Shown here one piece after another: positions 15,132 to 20,982 of a DNA stretch of 20,982 nt. The stretch's first letter is position 1. Each line of letters opens with the position of its first letter. Source of the DNA: JBJKSO01 sp046703825 (GTDB lineage: Bacteria; Chloroflexota; Dormibacteria; Aeolococcales; Bog-877); NCBI GenBank assembly GCA_046703825.1, contig JBJKSO010000004.1, forward strand, positions 1 to 20,982, written 5' to 3'. Below the pieces are notes generated by a model. It searched no databases. It was not told the origin of the DNA and saw only the letters and a program-made list of their open reading frames with translations. The position numbers were made by a program, and so were the translations under genes.

Positions 15132-18100
15132 GGCCTGGGCGGCTCCAGTTCGAGCTCCCGGCCCACGCTGCCGTCCCCGTCGCAGCACGACCGCATCGGA
15201 CAGGGGGTACGGCTACTGTCCCGGCAGGTCTGGGCGTCGTTGCGTGGGCGGGCGGGAAAGCGACCCCGCGCTATCTGCTCCACCTGGAGCCCGACCGCGG
15301 CCTCCAAGCGCGCCAGCTGCTCCAGCGAGAGCTGGCCCTTGGCAGGCTCGGCGCTCTCGCCCACCGCCAAGGCGGCTCGGGGAAACGGCGCCGCCTTCCT
15401 CTCGGAGAGGGCGAGGTACCAGTTCGCCAGGACCGCCGGCTGATCCTCCCCCAACTGCTCGCGCAAGCATCCCCGCCGGGCGGCGATGTGGTAGATGGCG
15501 AGCTGCCAGTCGCTGGGGCCCTGCTCAGCGTCCCCAAACAGCTTGCGCTGCATCTCCTTTGGGCCCGGCTTGTCGGCCGAGGTCTTGTAGTCGACCAGCT
15601 CCACCGAACCCTGGGGCTGGCGCCAGAGGGCGTCCACCCGTCCTTGCAGCGACCGCCCGGCGATCTGGTACTCGAATCCCACCTCCGCGGCGATCGGCTC
15701 GCCCACCCTGGCAGCACCGGGCCGCACCACCCGCTCCTCCCACCGGCCGAGCAGGTGAAGGAGCCAGTCCTGCGCCAGCCTCCGCTGGAGCGGGTTGGGA
15801 AGCTCCTCGCGAATCCTCGGGCCGGCGGTGGCCACCAGCCAGGCCCGGCCCACGTCCAGCACATCCTCGCCGCCGGACTGCCAGCGCTCGCGCTCCTGGT
15901 AGAGGAACTTCAGCAGGGCGTGCAATTGGCTGCCCACGGTCAGGGACAACGATGGTGCCTCGTGAAGGCGCAGAGCGCTCAGCAAAAACTTTCGTGGGCA
16001 GGCCAGCCAGTCTCGCAGCGAGGTCGCGCTCAACCGCCAAGGCTGATCGCGGCCCACGGGCGCGCCGGAGCTGGGATCCCACGCCTGGAGGGACTCTGAG
16101 AGCGCTGCCGCCGAGGCCGGCAGCGAGGCCAAGTCTGGTGTGCGAATTGCCAGCAGGGCGTCGACGTCGTCGAGCGTCACCTGGGCAGCCGGGTCGCGGC
16201 TGGGTTGCGGCAGCTGCGGCCGCAGCGCGGCCAGGAACGGTGAGGACTCGCCCACCGCCTGGCCCTGGCGCCGCGCCCAGGTGCAAATCACTCGCTCTCG
16301 GCCCCGGGTCACCGCGACCAAGAACGTCCGGGCCTCCTGCTCCCGCAGGTCCGCGACCGTTGGCAGCACATCCTCCAACTCGGGAATGCGAGCCAGCAGG
16401 TCGTCGGTCTCCGCCGGCTCGAGCAGTCCGTGCACCCGGGGCGCGGCGGGAAAGGACCCCGGAACGCAGCCGCAAACAAAGAGCCAGCGCCAGTGCCTGC
16501 CCTTGGCCCGGCTCACCGTGGTGAGGGTGACCTGCTCGGCGCCATCCGGTGAGGACGGGGCGGCGGTGGCGCTTCTGACAGCGGCCAGCTCGCAGAGTCG
16601 CAGCCAGCGCTGGAGGGTGGGTGGGCCCGGGCCCAGCGCCGCCTCCAGCCGGGCCAGCGCCTTGAGCTCCCGCTCGAACGCGGCCAACGCGGTAGCCACC
16701 TCGGGCTCGCGCAGCGCGGCCTCGGCGAGCCCGGAAGCCAGCTCGACGCGGGAGCAGAGATCGCGGAATCGCTCCCAAAGCACGGGGCGCACGGCGGCTC
16801 CTGGGAGCCCGGGGTCGAGGCCCCGCCACCGCCGGGCTGCCGCCAGGAGCTCTAGCTCGTACTCGGCGCCGCGGTCGGACCCGCGCGGCAGCGGGTCGCC
16901 GGCGCTGAGCCGCCAGAACAGCCAGGCCGGCTCCCGGTCCACCCGACCGGCACGGCTCTCCAGCAGTCGGAAAGCGCCTGGTCTCATTGCCTTCGGACCC
17001 CGCAGCAGCGCTTGGCGCAGCCGGCCAGGGTTGTCGGGCTGGGCCAGCAACCCGAGCCACGCCTGCAGCACCTCCACCGCGGCCGGTCCGCTTGCGCCCC
17101 TCTGCTCCAGCCGATAGGGCACCCCGATCACGCGCAGGGCGTCCTCCAGCACCGCCAGCTGAGGTCCTGCCGAGCGCACCACGATCCCCACCTCGCTGAA
17201 CGCCACCAGACCGGCGAGGTGAGCGCGCATCACCTCCCGCGCGACGGCAAACGCCTCCTCGGTCTCGTCAGGCGCCTGCCAGATCTCGAGACTGCCGGGC
17301 GCCGGCCGGTTGTCCCGGGCGTCTGCGGCTCCGGCGGCGGGGAACGCCGCCAGCCAGCCTGGGGTCCGGTCCGGTAGCCGCCACTCTTCTGGTCGCAGCT
17401 CGCCGGGGAAGCCCTCGACGAAGGCCCGGCTGGACGGTCCCCAGAAGGCAGGGATGGACTCGCGAGGGTCGCCGGCCAGCACCAGGCGGTGCGGGGGCGT
17501 GAGCCGCTGGGACAGCTCCCGGAGCACGAACCACTGGGACGGGCTCAAATCCTCGGCCTCGTCCACCAGCAGCAGATCCGCCCAGCCCTGCAGCCGGGCC
17601 CGGTCGCCCCAGAGCAGCTCCAGCGCCTTGGATGCGAGATCGCCCTGATCCCAGGCCGAGGCCCGATCCAGTACCGACTGGTAGGCGGCCGCCACCACCG
17701 CCAACTCCTGGAACTGGGGCGGGGCCTCCCGCAGGCGCTGGGCTAGCAGCCCCGGTCCCACCAGCGCCTGTTTGAAAGCCCGCAGGATCGCCAGCGCGTC
17801 GTCGATCGCTCCCGGGTCCTCCTCCATCCCCTTGAGCCGGAACAGGGGCAGGCGGGGCACTTGGACCAGGGCTTTGGACATGGCCAGCCACTCCCCCGCC
17901 GCGCCGAGGATCAGCGGCTCCGCCGGCATCGCCCCGAACTGGTCAAGGACCCAGCGGGCAAGCCCCTCGTGGGTGTCCACCCGGACGGCTGCGTGCGCCG
18001 CGCCCAGCTCGGCTTCCACTCGACCCCGGAGCGCCAAGGCTGAAGCCTGGCTGCGGCTCACCAGCCGCACGCGGGCCGGGTCGGTTCCGGCGCGCAGCCA

Positions 18101-18181
18101 TTCCACCGCCAGGCTGACCAGCCGTCCGGTCTTGCCGCTGCCCGGGCCGCCGCTAATGCGCGCCGGGCGCAGCGGCGGCAG
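15128..18181 (-). CDS. UvrD-like helicase with RecB-type Fe-S nuclease (AdnA/AddB-like), unusual start
   Basis: This is the first subunit of the same enzyme, about 1017 residues from the proposed CTG start. Walker A GGPGSGKT (18128-18151) lies upstream of the first usual start codon, GTG 18106, so translation must begin earlier. Between the in-frame stop at 18230 and Walker A there is no ATG, GTG or TTG; CTG 18181 and ATT 18205 are candidates, and a sequence error is possible. The motor is weaker than its partner's: VDEAED for DEYQD, AGDPRESIPAF in motif III and LTTVSRAKGRHW in motif V. The nuclease keeps the active-site His in SQLHALL, Asp in GRVDAL and Asp-Tyr-Lys in VDYKTS. One Cys in ACPRKF and a terminal Cys cluster fit an iron-sulfur site with atypical spacing. 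The stop overlaps the next gene's start. Confidence 0.88.
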   Translation of the reverse strand: MPPLRPARISGGPGSGKTGRLVSLAVEWLRAGTDPARVRLVSRSQASALALRGRVEAELGAAHAAVRVDTHEGLARWVLDQFGAMPAEPLILGAAGEWLAMSKALVQVPRLPLFRLKGMEEDPGAIDDALAILRAFKQALVGPGLLAQRLREAPPQFQELAVVAAAYQSVLDRASAWDQGDLASKALELLWGDRARLQGWADLLLVDEAEDLSPSQWFVLRELSQRLTPPHRLVLAGDPRESIPAFWGPSSRAFVEGFPGELRPEEWRLPDRTPGWLAAFPAAGAADARDNRPAPGSLEIWQAPDETEEAFAVAREVMRAHLAGLVAFSEVGIVVRSAGPQLAVLEDALRVIGVPYRLEQRGASGPAAVEVLQAWLGLLAQPDNPGRLRQALLRGPKAMRPGAFRLLESRAGRVDREPAWLFWRLSAGDPLPRGSDRGAEYELELLAAARRWRGLDPGLPGAAVRPVLWERFRDLCSRVELASGLAEAALREPEVATALAAFERELKALARLEAALGPGPPTLQRWLRLCELAAVRSATAAPSSPDGAEQVTLTTVSRAKGRHWRWLFVCGCVPGSFPAAPRVHGLLEPAETDDLLARIPELEDVLPTVADLREQEARTFLVAVTRGRERVICTWARRQGQAVGESSPFLAALRPQLPQPSRDPAAQVTLDDVDALLAIRTPDLASLPASAAALSESLQAWDPSSGAPVGRDQPWRLSATSLRDWLACPRKFLLSALRLHEAPSLSLTVGSQLHALLKFLYQERERWQSGGEDVLDVGRAWLVATAGPRIREELPNPLQRRLAQDWLLHLLGRWEERVVRPGAARVGEPIAAEVGFEYQIAGRSLQGRVDALWRQPQGSVELVDYKTSADKPGPKEMQRKLFGDAEQGPSDWQLAIYHIAARRGCLREQLGEDQPAVLANWYLALSERKAAPFPRAALAVGESAEPAKGQLSLEQLARLEAAVGLQVEQIARGRFPARPRNDAQTCRDSSRTPCPMRSCCDGDGSVGRELELEPPRP

Positions 18182-18192
18182 CGCTGAGCCGG

Positions 18193-18924
18193 CTACGTGG
18201 CCAATGCCAAGCTGGCCGATCCGCGCACCTCACGCAATGCCGCGGTCACCCCCTCGGGGCGGAGCAGATGGCACAGGGCCGCCGCCCGCAGGGTGGGATC
18301 CTCGTCCTTGGCCAAGCCCGCGGCCACACCCTCGACGATGGAACTAACCACTCCGGCCAGCCAGGTCGAATCCGGGCCGGAGATCGCGGGCCGGGCCTGA
18401 TCCGGCTGCTGGACCTCGAAGAGCAGCGAGGCCACGAAGGCCCGCCCGACGCGGTCGCGCAACTGGTCCACCTTACGCTTGGCCGCGCCCGCGGCGGCGT
18501 CCACCAGTTGGAAGAGAAGCCGGAACGAGGCTGGCGAGTCCGATGCAAATCGGAAGAACGTGGTCGTCAGCGCTTGAAAGTCGTGGAGCTGGCACTCATC
18601 GCTGTCGATGCCCAGCGTGTGCAGAAGCCGCTCGCTCTGCTGGTCGACCACGGCCAGCAACGCCTCGTAGCGGTTGTGGAAGTGCCGGTAGACCAGTGGC
18701 TTGCTCACCCCGGCGGTGGCGGCGATGGAGTCCATGGTGGTCATCTCCAAGCCGTCGCGGGCAAAGGACACCAGGCATGCCTCCAGCAGCTGCTCCCGTC
18801 GCTGGTCACGGTGCATTCGGCGCTGCCGTGCGCCTCCCTTGAGGGGGCGCCGCTCAGCGACCTTGCCCACCGTCGTGATCTTGGCCCCGACCAGCCACGG
18901 GGCAAGCTGGCGTTCCACCTTCAT
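18193..18924 (-). CDS. TetR-family transcriptional regulator
   Basis: This 243-residue protein has the TetR DNA-binding helices: RREQLLEACLVSFARDGLEMTT, then DSIAATAGVSKPLVYRHFHNRYEALLAVV at about 60-90. The C-terminal ligand and dimer domain is helical and not diagnostic. ATG 18924 is preceded by GAAGGA at suitable spacing and lies 23 bases after the stop of the hydrolase gene; starts further upstream would overlap that gene. This leaves a basic N-terminal extension of about 36 residues before the usual TetR start, so a second start at an internal ATG (MHRDQRREQ) is possible. The stop at 18193 lies within a few bases of where the helicase-nuclease gene must begin, so the genes are probably one transcript. 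The ligand is unknown. Confidence 0.9.
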   Translation of the reverse strand: MKVERQLAPWLVGAKITTVGKVAERRPLKGGARQRRMHRDQRREQLLEACLVSFARDGLEMTTMDSIAATAGVSKPLVYRHFHNRYEALLAVVDQQSERLLHTLGIDSDECQLHDFQALTTTFFRFASDSPASFRLLFQLVDAAAGAAKRKVDQLRDRVGRAFVASLLFEVQQPDQARPAISGPDSTWLAGVVSSIVEGVAAGLAKDEDPTLRAAALCHLLRPEGVTAALREVRGSASLALAT

Positions 18925-18947
18925 CTCAGCAATCCTTCGAGTCCCTG

Positions 18948-19787
18948 CTAGTCCGCCCGAAACGGACCGTCCTCCGCCACCACCGGGTTCCTCAAGACTC
19001 CGACCCGCTCGATGCGCACCTCGACCTCGTGCCCGGGTTGGAGCATCGCCGGTGGGCGCCGGCTCCATCCGACCCCGGCCGGGGTGCCGGTCTCGATCAC
19101 ATCCCCCACCTCCAGCTCGACGTACTGAGACAGAAAGCTGATCAGGTGCGCCACCGGGAAGATCATCTCGGCGGTGTTGCCCGCCTGACGCCGCTCCCCG
19201 TTGACGAAGGTCTCGATGCTAAGGGCTTGCGGGTCGGGCACCTCGTCGGCGGTCACCATCCACGGCCCCAGGGGCGCGAATGTGGGCATGCTCTTGGGGA
19301 GCATCCACTGTGCCATGCCGTCCTGGACAACCCGGCCGGTCACGTCGGTGGCGACGGTGTTGGCGGGCAGGTGGCCGAGGGGGGTCGGCGCGTCGATGCG
19401 GGGCCCGCGCCTGCCGATCACCACCGCCAGCTCGCCCTCGTAGTCGATGGCGTCTCGGTGCTCCGCGGGAATCTGCACCTTGTCCCCGGGCCCCACCACC
19501 GCCGAGCTGAGCTTGTTCCAAACCACCGGACTCGTCGGCACCTGCTCACCGCGCTCCTGCGCATGGGCGCGGTAGTTGCGGCCGATGGCGAAGATGCGGT
19601 TGGGGCGCAGGGGAGCCAGCCACCTCACCGGGGCCGGGAGCTGGCCCCGACCCTCCAACCCCACCCCCCTCAAGATCTCGTCCTGACGGCCGCCCGCATC
19701 CAGCCCGAGATCGAGCCACTGCTCATCCCCCGCACCGGACCGGGCGAAGTGGACTCCGTCAGCCACAACGGCGCGACCTATGCGCAC
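18948..19787 (-). CDS. Fumarylacetoacetate hydrolase (FAH) family enzyme
   Basis: This 279-residue protein matches the FAH superfamily, which cleaves or isomerises beta-diketone-type intermediates of aromatic breakdown using a divalent metal. Seen in order: IFAIGRNYRAHAQERG (about 69-84), the metal-binding pair in DYEGELAVVIG, ATDVTGRVVQ, KSMPTFAPLGPW, VTADEVPDPQ, VNGERRQAGNT and DVIETGTPAGVGW near 230-243. GTG 19787 follows AGGAGG with nine bases between. It is divergent from the aldehyde dehydrogenase gene, which suits a shared catabolic pathway, and heads a same-strand run with the TetR-type gene and the helicase-nuclease pair. The exact substrate cannot be read from sequence. Confidence 0.92.
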   Translation of the reverse strand: MRIGRAVVADGVHFARSGAGDEQWLDLGLDAGGRQDEILRGVGLEGRGQLPAPVRWLAPLRPNRIFAIGRNYRAHAQERGEQVPTSPVVWNKLSSAVVGPGDKVQIPAEHRDAIDYEGELAVVIGRRGPRIDAPTPLGHLPANTVATDVTGRVVQDGMAQWMLPKSMPTFAPLGPWMVTADEVPDPQALSIETFVNGERRQAGNTAEMIFPVAHLISFLSQYVELEVGDVIETGTPAGVGWSRRPPAMLQPGHEVEVRIERVGVLRNPVVAEDGPFRAD

Positions 19788-19854
19788 TCCACCTCACCTC
19801 CTCTGCTGGCCCCCATTATGTGAGCCGATCGCCGTCGCGTCGAGACCTTGTTGC

Positions 19855-19860
19855 TACCAT
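19855..19860 (+). promoter_or_regulatory. Candidate -10 box (TACCAT) of the aldehyde dehydrogenase gene
   Basis: TACCAT fits TANNNT and lies 84 bases before the TTG start in the divergent gap between the hydrolase and dehydrogenase genes. The -35 region is unconvincing. The same hexamer occurs before the SCP2 gene at 11606. Confidence 0.25.
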
Positions 19861-19943
19861 GGCCCGGCCGCGACCAGCCGAGGGCCCCAGAACTCCGGCG
19901 GAAGGAGCCGCGACGGGCAACCAACTTGGCGGGAGGACCTCCC

Positions 19944-20982
19944 TTGAGCAACGTCCGCGCTGCCCCGGCCATCCGCAGTGACAGTCTCTACATCGGTGGG
20001 GAGTGGGTGGGGTCCACTGGCGAGGAGCCGATTCCGGTTATCGAGGCCGCCAGCGGCGAGGTGCTCGCGGCGGTGCCAGCCGCCACCGCTCAAGACGTGG
20101 AGCGCGCAGTCCAGGCGGCGGCCGCGGCTCTGCCCAGCTGGGCGGAGCAGCCGCCCCCCAAGCGCGCCGAGGCGGTGGCGGCGCTGGCCGCCGGCCTGGA
20201 GGGCCGGCTCGAGGAACTCGCCACCACCATCGCCCGGGAGGTGGGCACTCCGATCCGCCAGGCGCGCGCGCCCCAGCTCAGCAATCCCATCGCCATCGCC
20301 CGGGACACCGCCCAGCTTGCGGGCGCGTACGACTTCCAGGAGGAGGTCGGCAACGTTCTCGTGCTCAAGCAGCCGGCCGGCGTGGTCGGCGCGATCACAC
20401 CCTGGAACTTCCCGCTGCAGCAAGTGGTGGCCAAGGTGGCGCCCGCCTTGGTGGCCGGCTGCACCGTGGTGCTCAAGGCCAGCGAGGTGGCTCCGCTGAC
20501 CGCGTTCGCGCTGGCCGAGATCGCCGACGCCAGCGGCCTTCCGGCCGGGGTCCTGAACGTGCTCACCGGCTACGGCCCCGAGGCCGGCGAGGCGCTGGTC
20601 GGCCACCCCCAGGTGGCCATGGTTTCCTTTACCGGCTCCACCCGTGCCGGGCGGCGCATCTCGGCGCTGGCGGCCGAGCAGGTCAAGCCGCTTACCCTCG
20701 AACTTGGCGGCAAGTCGGCCAGCCTGGTCCTGGAGGACGCCGACTTGGAAAAGGCCACCAAGTTCTGCGTGTACAACGCCTACTTGAACAACGGCCAGAC
20801 CTGCACGGCGCTGACTCGGCTCCTGGTGCCCCGGGACCACCAGGCGCAGGCGGTCGAGATCGCCGTTGCCACCGCGGAACGGCTCGCGCCGGGCGATCCG
20901 CTGGAGGAGTCGACGCGCCTGGGTCCCCTGGCGTCGCGGGCCCAGCTCGAGCGGGTACGAACCTACATCGAGCTGGGCCTGG
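19944..20982 (+). CDS. Aldehyde dehydrogenase family protein, 3' end cut by window
   Basis: About 346 residues of an NAD(P)-dependent aldehyde dehydrogenase are visible before the window ends. The N-terminus has LYIGGEWVGSTG, and the cofactor domain has GVVGAITPWNFPLQQ, VLKASEVAPLTAFALAE and VSFTGSTRAGRRI. The active site keeps the general-base Glu in LELGGKSASLVLEDADLE and the nucleophile Cys in NNGQTCTALTRLLVP. TTG 19944 is chosen because GGGAGG precedes it with about seven bases between and no better start is in frame. It oxidises an aldehyde to an acid; which one is unknown. Its divergent neighbour, the FAH-family hydrolase, suggests a small catabolic locus that the TetR-type protein might control, an inference from position. 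Confidence 0.95.
   Translation, partial: MSNVRAAPAIRSDSLYIGGEWVGSTGEEPIPVIEAASGEVLAAVPAATAQDVERAVQAAAAALPSWAEQPPPKRAEAVAALAAGLEGRLEELATTIAREVGTPIRQARAPQLSNPIAIARDTAQLAGAYDFQEEVGNVLVLKQPAGVVGAITPWNFPLQQVVAKVAPALVAGCTVVLKASEVAPLTAFALAEIADASGLPAGVLNVLTGYGPEAGEALVGHPQVAMVSFTGSTRAGRRISALAAEQVKPLTLELGGKSASLVLEDADLEKATKFCVYNAYLNNGQTCTALTRLLVPRDHQAQAVEIAVATAERLAPGDPLEESTRLGPLASRAQLERVRTYIELGL

Noticed and set aside
15132..15188. Longer start for the second helicase-nuclease gene at 15188
   Set aside because: It would overlap the upstream gene by about 60 bases; GTG 15131 overlaps its stop as GTGA and starts just before the Q-motif.
18925..19068. Longer TetR start at 19068
   Set aside because: It would run through the 3' end of the FAH-family gene in another frame; ATG 18924 has a ribosome binding site.

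Overview
This GC-rich window with uninterrupted, tightly packed genes looks like chromosomal sequence from a high-GC soil-type bacterium. The Gram-positive style LexA boxes (CGAAC-N4-GTTC), the TANNNT -10 boxes placed six bases before GTG starts, the ImuA/ImuB/DnaE2 set, the small DUF6504-like protein after ImuB and the AdnAB-like helicase-nuclease pair all point to Actinomycetota or a neighbouring terrestrial lineage (Chloroflexota/Dormibacterota type). The phylum is an inference; no rRNA or tRNA is visible. No gene-free stretch exceeds 300 bases, and I see no mobile element, CRISPR array or phage gene.

Layout. 1-2715 (-): dnaE2, an error-prone DNA polymerase III alpha subunit cut by the window edge, behind a LexA box. 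2821-3708 (+): luciferase-like F420-type oxidoreductase. 3782-4465 (+): DUF429 RNase H-like protein. 4548-5651 (+): LacI-family regulator. 5681-7627 (-): FtsH protease. 7763-9991 (-): imuA-imuB-DUF6504 operon behind a second LexA box. 10261-10605 (+): HU-like protein. 10636-11586 (+): NDUFA9-like NAD(P)-binding protein. 11647-11991 (+): SCP2 sterol-carrier-like protein. 11988-18181 (-): two overlapping UvrD-type helicase/RecB-type nuclease genes (AdnAB/AddAB-like). 18193-18924 (-): TetR-type regulator. 18948-19787 (-): fumarylacetoacetate hydrolase-family enzyme. 19944-end (+): aldehyde dehydrogenase, cut by the window edge.

Theme. The window is rich in DNA-damage functions. ImuA, ImuB and DnaE2 form the known SOS mutasome for translesion synthesis. 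Here they sit in two same-strand units about 5 kb apart, each with a LexA box touching its -10 element. The AdnAB-like pair would process double-strand breaks for recombination, but I see no LexA box in front of it. HU may add a nucleoid function. The remaining genes are metabolic or regulatory and have no obvious link to repair.

Expression signals. Three genes (dnaE2, the luciferase-like gene and ftsH) have a TANNNT hexamer exactly six bases before a GTG start, the pattern expected of leaderless mRNAs. Other starts have a Shine-Dalgarno sequence or overlap the previous stop codon.
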